Shown here piece after piece: positions 1 to 10,567 of a stretch of 64,000 bases of DNA. Position numbers and translations under genes: made by a program. Under the pieces are notes generated by a model that was given only the letters and a program-made list of their open reading frames with translations, had not been told where the DNA came from and made no database searches. The stretch is from Galeruca laticollis. Its lineage: Eukaryota > Arthropoda > Insecta > Coleoptera > Chrysomelidae. The stretch spans positions 98,251,642-98,315,641 of the forward strand of contig OY998180.1 of assembly GCA_963921935.1 (NCBI GenBank), read 5' to 3'. The first letter of the stretch is position 1; every line of letters starts with the position of its first letter.

Positions 1-46
1 TTATCCCACCCGTTTATTGTTTAAATAAATAACAAAAACATTACAT

Positions 47-62
47 TGGTGTCAGAAGTGGG
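47..62 (+). promoter_or_regulatory. primer binding site, tRNA-Leu type
   Basis: The 16 bases TGGTGTCAGAAGTGGG sit one base after the apparent LTR end. They are the complement of the 3' end of a eukaryotic tRNA-Leu including its CCA tail (known from tRNA sequences, recalled rather than searched). This is where minus-strand cDNA synthesis would be primed, and it fixes the LTR boundary at about position 45. Confidence 0.8.
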
Positions 63-89
63 ATAATATAAATAAATTGCTACGTAAAA

Positions 90-1469
90 ATGGCCAAGAG
101 ACTATGTGATCTGAAAATGGCGGAATTAAGAGCATAATTGGAAGATCGTGAGTTGGAAACGTCCGGTAAGAAAAGCGAATTAGTAGAAAGACTTAAAGTG
201 GCACTGGAAAATGACGGCTTTGATCCAGAATCATTTTTATTCAATGACGACGCTTCCACCTTAATCTCGTCAATTTCTGAAAATATTTCTGCTGATATGG
301 ACGAGAAGATTACCATAATGAAAAGCGATATTTCTGCTAATATCAAGAACGATATTTCTGCCATGGAAGAAAAGATTTCAACTAATGAGAAAAACGATAT
401 TTCTGCTATAAAGAACAATTTTTCTGCCATGGACGAGAAGATTTCAACCATGAAGAACGATATTTCCGCTAACATGGACAAGGTTGCTACTAGTATGGAC
501 GAGAAGATTTCTGCTATGAAGACTGATATTTCTGCAGATATCTTATCATTGAAAAATGACATTGCTGCTGAAGTCGAGAATAAAATTTCGTCTCTAAAAT
601 CAGACATAGAGAATAAGATGACAACGATGGAAAATCAAATGTACGAGAAAATCAAGGAGTTAGAGACAAAGATTGCCGATTTAAAAACACAAGACACTTC
701 AGCAGAAGAAAATAAGATCGAGATCTGCAAGTCAGAAACACAACACAAGACAGATGATATTGGCAGTTTTACCCGGGTCAAGGCCCCAACGTTCGACGGA
801 AAAACATCGTGGACCAATTATGTGAAATAATTTGAAGCGGCCGCTAGAGTGAATAATTGGTCCGATAAGGAGAAAGCAGTGAACTTAACCATCGCACTTC
901 GGGGAGATGCCTTCAGATGTACTTCAGACGATACCTCTGGAAGAAACGGATGATTTCGAGCAGCTGAAGAAGAGGTTGCACATGCGATATGGTCACGAAC
1001 ATCTGAACATTTGTACCAATCCCAGCTGAAGAACCGAAGGCAGAAACGTGACGAAACACTTCAAGAATATGAAGTGGATATTGTCCGACTCGTTCGATTT
1101 GCTTATCCATCAGCAGCAGAGAACATGATGGAATGTCTGGGCATCCAGGCCTTTATTGATGGCTTACGTGACCCCGATATGCAGAGGACGCTTCATTTAG
1201 CCTATCCGAAAACATTAGTCGACGCATTGGCAGCTGTTATTGAATATGAAGCAGCAACGAAGACTTCTGGATATAACAAAATTAGGACCATCCAAGAAGA
1301 AGGTGTCGAAGACAGATTTGACCAGTTCGTCAGTTTAATAAAAAGTGTGATGTACAAGAAGCCGATAAATATGAGATGCTGGAATTGTGGCGAGTTAGGG
1401 CATGTACGTAGTTCGTGTAAGCGCCCCAGGACTCCTGAAAACCAAGAACCCCAGTCACAGGAAAACTAG
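90..1469 (+). pseudogene. gypsy gag (SAP-like domain, coiled region, CCHC knuckle), broken
   Basis: Gag is the structural protein of the retrotransposon particle. The likely original ATG is at 90; an in-frame TAA at 135-137 interrupts it 15 codons later, and an open frame resumes through 830. The N-terminal part resembles a SAP nucleic-acid binding motif (TSGKKSELVERLK). It is followed by a long repetitive heptad-like stretch with recurring DISA and MDEKIS blocks, which looks like an expanded coiled coil. A stop at 828-830 and at least two frameshifts between about 915 and 1010 precede the capsid region, open from 1011 to 1469. It ends with one CCHC knuckle, CWNCGELGHVRSSC, near 1378-1419. 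The copy cannot make full-length Gag. Confidence 0.88.
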
Positions 1470-1559
1470 AACAGGCCGGCTACGAGGGGTCAGCACCGAC
1501 CCATGATCGTTCCAAAGACCCTCTCATACTGATAGCTTCGCTCAAATGTCGCAACGACA

Positions 1560-2460
1560 GTGTATATGTAGATGGCGAAGTGAATGGCAAGAGATATACT
1601 CTGCTGTGGTAGACACAGGAGCAACTAGAACCATTATACGACCAGAAATAATAAACTCCTAAAAGAAGCTTTTACCAACGAGACTGCGTCTGCGGAGCGC
1701 CACAGGTGAGAGAGCCAGCGTTCACGTTGAGACACAAATCCAATTGGGAATTGGCGCAGAAAGGTTCACGCATTCGGTAATCGTAGCTGACATTGAAGAA
1801 GACGTGATTCTGGGAATGGACGTAATGAATGTACATGGTTTCCAATTAGACTTTAGAAACAGAACCATTAAAGTGGGTTCCGAGGAGGTATTCCTGCATC
1901 CATATGAAGGCAGCGCGGTGTTGCCAGCTGTACAGGAAGATACCGTTCTACCTGGACGAAGCGAAACCATGATAGTAGCCCGGCTACAGGGAATCATGGA
2001 GGAAGGTACACCGGTTATGATGGAACCAAGGAACCACGACGAGGAGGTTGGCAAAGGAGTATTAATTGGGAAAGGATTGGTTACGTCGGCGAAGGAGATC
2101 CCTGTACGATTGATAAACGTGAACGATTACCCAATTACCATCAAGAAGGAAACCAAGATAGGATCCTGCGTACCAGTGACGTCTATAGTTCATCAAACAA
2201 CGACCACTGACAATTCTAACGCCAGATTCGACCAAATGTTATCAGTACCTGGTCAATCTTTGGATCGAGCTGAAAAAAAGAGCATGAGAGAATTTCTCTT
2301 GCAGTATCGAGATTTATTCGTACCAAAAGGAGGAAAGACTGGCAGAACATCAGCCGTCAAACACAAAATCGATACTAGTAATGCTAAGCCAATTAGACAA
2401 TCAGCTCGAAGACTTCCACGAGCGAAGAGAGAGGAAGCTGGAAGAATAATTAGAGATGGC
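1560..2460 (+). pseudogene. gypsy aspartic protease and RT N-terminal region, broken
   Basis: The protease active-site motif VDTGATRT is readable near 1610-1635, but a frameshift just before it and a stop near 1662 break the domain. The flap side ILGMDVM is in the frame open from 1744 to 2490. That frame also covers the linker to RT, ending in the basic stretch RLPRAKREEAGRII. A one-base shift near 2450 separates it from the RT frame. The protease would process the Gag-Pol polyprotein. Domain order and motif are visible; loss of function is inferred from the breaks. Confidence 0.8.
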
Positions 2461-3352
2461 AGAAGAAAAAGTAATAGAACCATCTACTAGTCCATGGGTG
2501 TCTCCAGTAGTGCTCGTCAAGAAAAATGATGGAACTACGAGATTCTGCGTGGATTATCGCCAGCTTAACAACGTGACGAAGAAGGACAGCTATCCTCTGC
2601 CTCGAATTGACGATACGCTAGATACTTTGGCCGGCAGCAAACTGTTTTCCACCTTGGACCTGAAGTTTGGCTATTGGCAAGTGGAAATGGACCCAGAAGA
2701 CAAAGAAAAGACTGCTTTTACCACCGCATCTGGTTTATGGCAATTCACCGTCATGCCATTCGGGCTCTGTAATGCGCCTGCGACATTTGAAAGACTCATG
2801 GAAAATGTCTTGAGAAGGTTGTCTTGGGAGACATGCCTGGTCTATTTGGACGAAATCGTAGTACTAGGGAAGACATTTGACGAACACCTAAAGAATTTGG
2901 AAGACGTAGTCAAACGACTCCAAGCTGCCCAGCTCATGTTAAACCCTAAGAAATGTCAGCTGTTCCAAAACCGTGTCAGCTATCTAGGCGATATAGTGAG
3001 CAATGAAGGAGTGGCGGTGGATCCAGAGAAAATTTCTTCCATTCAGCAATGGCCGCAACCAACCGACAAACATCAAATTAGGAGTTTCCTTGGACTTTGC
3101 ACATATTGTAGAAGATTTATCAGGAAGTTTGGAGATATTGCTAAGCCTCTAACTCGACTTACAGAAAAAGCAAGAGCTTTCCAATGGGACGAAGATTGTC
3201 AAACGGCGTTTGATACCTTGAAGAGGCATTTAACCACGGCGCCGATATTAGGATACCCTTTACCAGAGAGAGACTTTATTCTTGACACTGATGCAAGCAA
3301 CGTAGGAATTGGTGGAGTGCTCTCACAGATCCAAGGAGGGCAAGAAAGATAG
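2456..3352 (+). pseudogene. gypsy reverse transcriptase with altered catalytic motif
   Basis: This 298-codon open stretch covers the RT fingers and palm. Landmarks are SPWVSPVVLVKKNDG, FCVDYRQLN, FSTLDLKFGYWQV, MPFGLCNAPATFERLM and the primer-grip/thumb region YLGDIVSNEGV. The palm motif reads YLDE where the family has YLDD, so the second metal-binding aspartate is replaced by glutamate. The frame stops at 3350-3352 at the start of RNase H. The sequence identifies the enzyme with certainty; this copy is probably inactive because of the stop, the frameshifts and the D to E change. Confidence 0.93.
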
Positions 3353-3660
3353 CTGGGATATTTTAGTAAAGTCCTCTCCAAACCAGAACGAAACTACTGC
3401 GTCACAAGAAAAGAACTTTTGGCGGAAGTGAAGTCCGTGGAACACTTTTACCAGTATCTCTATGGTAGGAAGTTTTTAATCCGGACTGATCATGCAGCAC
3501 TCAAGTGGTTGATGCAGTTTAAGAATCCCGAGGGCCAGTCGCTAGATGGATTGAACGACTTCAAGAGTATGATTTCCACATCGAACATCGAGCTGGTGTG
3601 AGTCACCGAAATGTCGACTCCCTGTCCAGACGGCCGTGCCCAATAGACTGCTCCCACTGC
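3353..3660 (+). pseudogene. gypsy RNase H region, frameshifted
   Basis: RNase H removes the RNA strand of the RNA-DNA hybrid. After the RT stop the frame continues with GYFSKVLSKPERNYC and the typical block RTDHAALKWLMQFKNPEGQ around 3480-3540. A frameshift near 3540 shifts the tail: the conserved EHRAGVSHRN reading appears in another frame up to about 3610, just before the integrase frame. The region is recognised from its fixed place between RT and integrase and from the conserved blocks. Confidence 0.85.
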
Positions 3661-5012
3661 AACAAGGCGGAATCTAGGGTAGCTGCAGTTTCAAGAACTA
3701 CTGTAGTCAACGAGGAATGGTCACCCACCAGGATAAGAAAAGATCAGGGGAATGATCCTCACCTGAAGATGATTCGGCAATGGAAGAAAGAAAACCGGCG
3801 ACCTACCTGGCAAGAAGTGTCAAGATTTTCACCGAAACTCAAGGCGTATTGGGCTCAGTGGGACTCCCTGGAAGAAGGCGTATTGAAAAGAATCCTTGAG
3901 AACGATGATGGTTCCGAAAAGAGAAGACAGATAATTATCCCGAGAGCGAGAGTAGCTGAGGTACTGAAGAAGTTACACGACAGTCCATCGGGAGGTCATC
4001 TGGGAGTGAAGAAAACCCTTCAGCGAGTCCGTGAAAAGTTTTATTGGATGAACAGCTCCGACGATGTGAAGGACTGGTGTAAGAAATGTACGATTTGTGC
4101 TACGAGTAATGGACTACATCGCAAGAGAAAGGCACCCATGAAACAGTACAATGTTGGAAGCCCTCTCGAAAGGATTGCTTTAGATATCGCTGGACCATTT
4201 CCGACGACAGAAAACGGTAGCAAATACATACTGGTTGTAATGGATTATTTCACAAAGTGGGTGGACATTTACGCTATCCCGAACCAAGAGGCCACAACTG
4301 TAGCAGATGTATTGGTGAAAGAATGTATCAGCCGATATGGAGTGCCCTTGAAAGTCCACAGCGACCAGGGAAGAAATTTCGAAAGTCATCTATTCCAGGA
4401 GATTTGCGAGAAGCTGGGAATGAAGAAGACCAGGACAACAGCATTACATCCACAGTCAGATGAAATGGTCGAGAGAATGAACAGGACTAATGGAAAATAC
4501 CTGTACAAAGTAGTATCCAGCTATCAGAGAGATTGGGACCAGTATCTTTCCCTATTCGCATTGGCTTATCGATCTGCCGTCAATGAGTCCACGGGTGAAA
4601 CACCTGCGAAAATCCTGTTTGGACCTGAAATGAGGCTTCCTTGTGACCTGGAATTTGGCTGCCGGCCTGGAGAAGATCTAGCAGGCGAAGACTACGTGAT
4701 CCAATTGAGAAGAAGGCTGGACGATATTCATGAATTAGTTCGAACAAATCTTCAAGTTGCCAGCGACAGAATGAAAAGTCGGTACGACACGCAGGCCACA
4801 GAAGGCGGTTTTAAAGAAGGGGACAAAGTATGGTTACACAACCCGACGAGGAGAAAAGGATTTTCTCCAAAATTACAAAAATCCTGGGAAGGTCCATACT
4901 TAATCTTGAAAAGGATCAATGATGTTATATATCGCATAAGTAAGATCCCCAACGGAAAACCAAAAGTAGTTCACCAAAACCGACCGCTAGTAGAAAAAAT
5001 AGTTTTAGAGAA
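3598..5012 (+). pseudogene. gypsy integrase, core intact, end fused to a repeat
   Basis: The frame is open from 3598 to 5127, but only the part to about 5012 belongs to the element. It has an N-terminal HHCC zinc finger (HDSPSGGHLG to CKKCTIC), then the DDE core with aspartates in LDIAGPFP and HSDQGRNF and glutamate in DEMVERMNR, then a C-terminal domain with WEGPYLILKRI and KVVHQNR. All catalytic residues are present, which makes this the best preserved domain of the element. The last ~35 codons of the frame read into the neighbouring tandem repeat and are not integrase. It would insert the cDNA into the genome. Confidence 0.92.
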
Positions 5013-5556
5013 TAAAACTAACTTTTCCGCATTCCGGAGGCTGTATCCTGCTAACAAATCTAAATTTCTCCAAAAAAGTAGTATATCTGGATTGATAGGA
5101 TCTGTTGTACTGGCTCTGGTGAAATGAAAATCAATAGGATTCATCTGTGAGACGCTATGAACAATATCTAATTATAAAATTGGTGGCTTGTATACACTCC
5201 GGAGGCTGCAACAAAACGAAATTTCTCCAAAAACGACCAAAAATATAGTATATCTGAATTTATAGGTACCGGCTCTGGTGTGCTGAATATGAATGGGGTT
5301 CATCTTTGAGACGCCCTGAATAATATCCAATTTTAAAATTGGTGACTTGTAGACACTCCGGAGATTGTATCGTGTTACAAAAAATGGTCGACGACAACGA
5401 CGACACAGACGCAGAATTTTTTTTCTTAACACCCTTTTTTGTTGTTTTTCTTAATGAAAAACGTAAAAATAACTGAAAAAAACTTAAAAAATTCAGCTTT
5501 TTTTGGTGTAAACCAATACTTTTCTCGCATCGTAGATAGGGTTGGCGGAAAAGTAA
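5013..5556 (+). mobile_element. tandem-repeat element (family TR), copy 1
   Basis: It begins with the family start (AAAACTAACTTTTCCGCA near 5017-5034) and ends with GGCGGAAAAGT at about 5543-5553. These ends form a ~10-bp inverted pair, ACTTTTCCGC against GCGGAAAAGT. Between them lie about three partial units of roughly 165-175 bp with the signature CGGAGGCTGTATC, AATTTCTCCAAAAA, TGAAAATCAATAGG. The last part carries the family 3' segment with a GACGACAACGACGACAC stretch and TGGTGTAAACCAATACTTTT. It has no coding capacity. It sits on the truncated 3' end of the gypsy element. Confidence 0.75.
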
Positions 5557-7573
5557 TAAGGATAGATGTACATTAACAATATTTGAAATTGCAAATGTAT
5601 CGTTATTAGCGATTACATTTGATTCAGATATTTTCTGTTTGGCTGAATACCTCCCTGCACATTGTTGGCTTACTCCGAAGTGGAACATGAACCAGAAGTT
5701 AAAATAACGTTGATGAACGAAAAAAAAGCGAGTACCGAGCGATTTGTGGAATGAAAATGACAATTTCATTCCTTGTATTCGTAACGGACAAAAAGTGGAA
5801 TTCCGCGGAAATGAGCACCGTACATCTATTATCTTTTTCAATTTAATTAAAACATAAATTAAACCATAAGCCTACGTTGATGAAATTATTCGCACACGTC
5901 ACATTCTTCTTTCGGGACGGGAACGCAGTTGTTTAATTTTAACATAAGCGTTTCAGATTGAGGGGAAACAGGATTTACATCTATACAAAAGCTTAATAAT
6001 ATTTAAAGGCAACATTAAAGCAGAAGATGAAACGGAGACAACAGTAGATATGACTAGAGAAGTTAAGAATGGAGGAGGGGGGAATAAAATCAGAACACAT
6101 CCGAAATGCTAAAGGGGATGGGAAATATTACAGAAAGAGAACTTATATGGAATATAAAATGAAAAAGAAACACTTGAGAAATAGACATAATCATCTAATT
6201 CTTCAAATAAAAGCTCACAAAAAATAGAAGATGCGCCAGAACAAAAATTAGCATTTACAGACTACACAGTACTGATAACTGAAACAGATTGCAAACTGCG
6301 GCAAAACCTGAAAATACACCAAGAATAATTACGTACAAACATCATCAAACCTTTCAATCAATTGGAATATGCTCTCAGTGTTGCAATATCCTGTTTGTGA
6401 GGTGGATTACTCCACGTTTTCCCTTCAGTTCCGACATTTTGCTTTTCCTTCCTCTATATTATGTGCTCTTACGTCCTTTTCTATTTCGTTCCAAGTGTTT
6501 TTGGTTTAACTCTTCTTCATTTGATCACTTTTGGTATTCTTTTCATTGGGGTTGAATAAATGTGCCCTTATATAACTTATCATGTTTACCTGTGTTATTT
6601 TTGGGGCTGTTCTCATTATCATCCTTTCGAAAATAAATATGGAAACGGAAATTGTAAAAGGCAAAACCACCCATAATATCAGTATAGAATTATATGAACT
6701 AGAACAGTTTCAACAACAATAGAGGAGTCAGATGAATTGAAACAAACGATCGAAAAAGCGAAAATAGCCCATTTTTAGGAAATAAAAATGCATCTCCTCA
6801 AAGTTCAGAGTCAATACCTGTCTAAATTTGGTCACATCTAGCTAACTAGGGTTATCAAAATTCATTTTTTGAAAAGATAATGGAAATATCAAAATCTTTT
6901 GACAATTTGGCAAAATATATAAAAATATTGACGATAGAAACACCTTTTTAATCAGTTTTGTTCTAAGACATTGAAAATACTCAATCAGTTCATCGATGTT
7001 ACGAATAAGGTCAAATTGTGGTTTTCTTGACCTTCATAAACTACCTGCTAAGATAAGTACACCCACACCAGCGTTTTTTATATGAATACAGTGATATACG
7101 TGAAAACGTATGTTTGTGTAAACGTCTAAACAGTCACAAATCTGTCACAGAGACATAACAAGAACCTAGAACGTATTATGTTCTTCTGATGATAAAAATG
7201 AAGAAATTACGTTGTATTTAGTGTATAATTAATAAATGCGAAAGTGAAGACTCATGTTGAAATGTTTTGAAAAATTCTTGTTTTTAATACTTACATTTTA
7301 AGGTTAAGTGAATGAATAATTTAAAAACATTTCTAAATGAGTATTCACAAGTTAGGTGCAGGAAGTATAACAATAAGATTCATCATGTTACAACATTAAG
7401 AAATAATCCTACACAGACATCTTTATACAAATAAATGGAGATATCTGTCATAAATCAACAAGTGACTGGCTGTCTAAATTGTCAATTAGCATGTCATTAG
7501 CCATGGATATCTACAACCTAAAGCAGAGAAGCTTGTTCTGTGTGACGTTAAGTGTTAAAATTTTTGAAAGAAT
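5557..7573. other. no gene seen
   Basis: AT-rich sequence with no reading frame resembling a known protein. A short frame at 6289-6555 has no recognisable motif and is not supported. Degraded repeat sequence is likely but cannot be named. Confidence 0.5.
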
Positions 7574-7581
7574 ATCAAATT

Positions 7582-7646
7582 CGGAGTATCCGAACTCTGC
7601 CACAAAATGCAGGTAGTCATTACGGGTTGTTCGAACTCTGCCAGTG
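7582..7646. repeat. MULE left end with doubled terminal motif
   Basis: The outer terminal repeat holds CCGAACTCTGCCACAAAAT and the inner one TTCGAACTCTGCCAGTG about 40 bp further in. The right end at 9536-9622 mirrors both. Doubled sites of this kind are likely transposase binding sites (inference). Confidence 0.75.
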
Positions 7647-7874
7647 TTTAAAATTTTGGAGATTAACTACCAAACCAGTAGGGGTCTAATAGCCTAATCC
7701 GATTTAACAATTTACCTTGAACTTTAGGTACTCAAATTCAATATAAGACAATATTAATAACATACATATATTTTCAACGTATATTTGCCACTTCTAAAAA
7801 ATTACATCTACATTACATCTACATTACAATAAAATATATTCAATATACATAAACATATAAAAAAAAACAAAAAA

Positions 7875-9278
7875 TTAAACGTGTGGAAGATTTTTACATG
7901 CAACCGTTTTCACAAACATAAAGCGAGAAATAACATTTTTCCTATATTGATCCAAATGATCATTAATGAAATTAATTTTAACATTAATAGTTTTTTTGGT
8001 TTTTTTCTGGCTTTGGTTTGCCGAACGAATTTTCGCGTATACCTCCGTTTGTAAATCCAATAACACACTAGTAAATTGAACAATGTTTGGATGTGCTTTG
8101 TGAAAAGAAGCACCGAAATGCGAATGAAAACTCTCACAAGAATTCGTTGTTCTCTTAAAAAAGAATGCATTATTTGCCCAAATAAGTGGTGGAAATATCG
8201 AATTTTGCGTTATATATGTTTTATTGACATAATTTCGGAATTCTATAACTCTTTCGTCATTCGGAAGCAAAAAATGTAGTTCATTATAAAAAAATTCTAC
8301 AACTTCCTCAGGACTAAGATACATAATACCGAAATGTACTTTTAAGTATTCGCCAATTACAGAACCTTTCTGTCTGTACTCTTGTACCAAATGAAACTCC
8401 TGAATCTTACGAAACCAAGCTTGACAGAGATGAAATTTACAACCAAAAAGAATTTGATCTCTGCCAAAACATTCATATATAGCGTTATGAATGCTTAGTT
8501 CAAAATCTACTACGACTTCTTTAGGTTGAAAATTTAAGCCTACTTCTTTACATTTTTGTCTTAAAATTAAAAACAAATTTGAATATGTTTGACTTGATTT
8601 GTCCGGCAGCAAACAAAAAACAAGAGGTACGTAATAGCCGTTTTTAAAACCATGAATGGTAAACATTTGGTAAAAAAAAGTTGAACAGTATTTAAAAGTC
8701 CCATCCATCAAAATACAATCCGAATTAAATAAAAAATTAAGGTTGGAAAAACAGGAGAACACAATAATTTTAAATACCTGGTCTGCTGTTAATAGAAATT
8801 CCTTTTCTCGGTTCGTTCGTAATTGTAATTCACGAACACTATTAAATACTTCTTCCTGATTTTTAGGCAATAGGGGTAAAATTTTTCTTCTCGCCGCGTG
8901 AATATTTTTCCTTATTCGGTCAATATCTTCGGTGTTGATATCCTCCGCGAAATTATTTGACACCAATTCTTGCCGAATTAGTTTGGAGGGTTTCTCAGTG
9001 GGATCTTCAGTCGCTTTCCTTTTAATGCTGTTACTCACTGCTTTTCTTGATAGGTTCGTTTCCATAGTATGATTGTGTTCTCCTTTGACTTCTGTGATTG
9101 TTTCTTCATCAGAAACGTGGGAGTACACTCTAACTGGACATTTTGCGTTACAGGACTTCCATCTAATGTTTCCACATTTGCTAGTATTAGCTTTCGAAAA
9201 TTTATAACTGTTCAACACTATTAATTTATTTCCTCTTTCACTATACATTGCAGATGCTTTGTTCTCCATTTTGGTCAC
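7875..9278 (-). CDS. MULE transposase with FLYWCH-like zinc finger
   Basis: A 467-residue protein with no stop or frameshift. Residues about 14-70 form a FLYWCH/WRKY-like DNA-binding finger (Cys and His spaced as WKSCNAKCPVRV to GEHNH). A linker with a basic patch (SIKRKA) follows. From about residue 188 comes the MULE DDE domain: DGTFKYCSTFFYQ gives the first aspartate, VVVDFELSIHNAI the second, and CKFHLCQAWFRKIQ matches the C-x-x-H segment before the catalytic glutamate. The C-terminal part (FKRTTNSCESFHSHFG) is also typical. It would cut and paste the surrounding element. The start is the first ATG of the frame, downstream of a candidate TATA box; an alternative start at the ATG four codons in is possible. 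There are no introns. Confidence 0.93.
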   Translation of the reverse strand: MTKMENKASAMYSERGNKLIVLNSYKFSKANTSKCGNIRWKSCNAKCPVRVYSHVSDEETITEVKGEHNHTMETNLSRKAVSNSIKRKATEDPTEKPSKLIRQELVSNNFAEDINTEDIDRIRKNIHAARRKILPLLPKNQEEVFNSVRELQLRTNREKEFLLTADQVFKIIVFSCFSNLNFLFNSDCILMDGTFKYCSTFFYQMFTIHGFKNGYYVPLVFCLLPDKSSQTYSNLFLILRQKCKEVGLNFQPKEVVVDFELSIHNAIYECFGRDQILFGCKFHLCQAWFRKIQEFHLVQEYRQKGSVIGEYLKVHFGIMYLSPEEVVEFFYNELHFLLPNDERVIEFRNYVNKTYITQNSIFPPLIWANNAFFFKRTTNSCESFHSHFGASFHKAHPNIVQFTSVLLDLQTEVYAKIRSANQSQKKTKKTINVKINFINDHLDQYRKNVISRFMFVKTVACKNLPHV

Positions 9279-9347
9279 TGTTTGCTATGTCTACTACACT
9301 CTTAACTTCTGTAGATCGATATGAAGTAACTGAATACAACTATAACT

Positions 9348-9358
9348 CTTATATAGTG
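9348..9358 (-). promoter_or_regulatory. candidate TATA box of the MULE transposase
   Basis: On the minus strand the sequence reads CACTATATAAG, about 70 bp upstream of the transposase ATG at 9278 and inside the element. Position and match to a TATA consensus make it a plausible promoter, but in AT-rich DNA this can arise by chance. Confidence 0.45.
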
Positions 9359-9630
9359 TAAGTGCATCAACATCCTTCCCCTAATCCCCTAAATATCGAT
9401 CAAAACAATCAAGATTTCTTCAAAATATTTAATACAAGAAATCTTTGAAACCTTTCAGAAATATCCATAATTCTATGGGCCTCCGATTTTATCTATTATA
9501 AACCCTAATGACTCTAATAGGATTAAACTAAATGGTTGCGGCACAGTTCGAACATTTCAGTAATCCTCAAATTGATACAGGTCAGGTAAAATTTTATTTT
9601 GTGGCAGAGTTCGGATATGCCCATCAAATT

Positions 9631-10567
9631 GATAGTTATTCAATTAAATAATGAAAGAGGAAACTAAATTGTTTGAAAAAAAGTGTTTTTGTTGAAATTT
9701 CATTCTAAAATCTATAAGCAAAAAATCCGAAAACTCCGTCAGTATGAAAAGTGTTTAGACGAATGATTAATAATACACAGTAAGGTAAAATTACTTCATG
9801 CCAAAATTAAGATCAATCAATAATTAGTTAGTACTTAATGGAAAATACAGAACTGTGGATAAGGAAGTCATCTCAATATCATAAAAAACGAACTAGATGT
9901 TAATCTTTTTGTAAAGTGTTGATTTGAGTGTTAACACAACGGATATTGTTGGAAAGTTCTTTTGAAATTTCCAATGCCTCATACAAATCAAATCGCAAGA
10001 AATATTTGTTATCAATTTTGTGTACGATTTTTGAATTTATATTAGGACTGAAATTGTGATTATTAATTTTCAAGTGGAAACCAAAGACTGATTGATCAGG
10101 TAGTTTCAAAGTAGAGTAGAGTAGAAAGAGGTCTACAAGTACAACCTATATAAGTAGAGAAGCAATCAGAGCAGTCCAACCTATAAATATCACTACTTTT
10201 TTTTCATCCTTAATAAAGAGTTGTTATACCTAACTGACATCGTATAATCAAATACATACAGTAGAAACGCCGTGTATTTTCCATCCCGTGACTGATACCA
10301 CATCAACCATATGCGTCTTAATCAAAACAATACGACAAACGCTAGTATTGAGTTTCGCTCTTTTTCTGTTATTAGAAGAAGACAGTACCAACATAGTATG
10401 TGTTGAATAATATCGTCAACTAAGTCACGTAATGGAAAAGCTTCACCGTTTCTACTATAACATAGTGGCAGTCGGTAAATTTCAAGGAGTAATAGATTAG
10501 GTGCCGGTTTTGCGGTTGAGGTGAAAATACCGAAGCATAGGAAATTTAGTAGCACCATTTTGCAAAT
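9631..10567. other. no gene seen
   Basis: AT-rich flank of the MULE. A short GTAGAGTAGAGTAGA run lies near 10113-10127. The frames at 9900-10109 and 10322-10558 have no recognisable content. Confidence 0.5.

Larger units (their letters stand above)
1..5012 (+). mobile_element. Ty3/gypsy LTR retrotransposon, decayed, 3' end lost
   Basis: The window opens inside the 5' LTR, which appears to end at the TACA near 42-45, followed directly by a primer site. Gag with a SAP-like start and a zinc knuckle, protease, RT, RNase H and integrase follow in the normal Ty3/gypsy order. The coding sequence is broken by stops at 135-137, 828-830 and near 3350 and by several frameshifts. Near 5012 the sequence changes into a tandem-repeat element and no 3' LTR follows, so the right end has been deleted or replaced. 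No env-like reading frame is seen. The assignment to Ty3/gypsy rests on domain order and integrase type and is firm. Confidence 0.93.
7582..9622 (-). mobile_element. complete MULE (Mutator-like) DNA transposon
   Basis: This is a 2041-bp element with all its parts. The 8-bp target duplication ATCAAATT lies at 7574-7581 and 9623-9630. Terminal inverted repeats are about 27 bp, with a perfect 22-bp core at 7587-7608 and 9596-9617. A second, inner copy of the TTCGAACTCTGCCA-type motif lies at 7628-7646 and, inverted, at 9536-9555, so each end carries two copies in direct order. One uninterrupted transposase gene lies between the ends on the minus strand. Intact ends plus an intact gene suggest a young, possibly autonomous insertion. 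Confidence 0.9.

Noticed and set aside
47..62. Possible tRNA-Leu gene fragment
   Set aside because: Only the complement of the tRNA 3' end is present, at the exact place of an LTR element primer site; no cloverleaf surrounds it.
5012..5600. 3' LTR of the first gypsy element
   Set aside because: The sequence after the integrase is a TR element; the visible 5' LTR end (ACAAAAACATTACA) does not recur there.
5260..5841. 193-codon frame on the minus strand
   Set aside because: It runs across a TR element boundary and has no recognisable domain.
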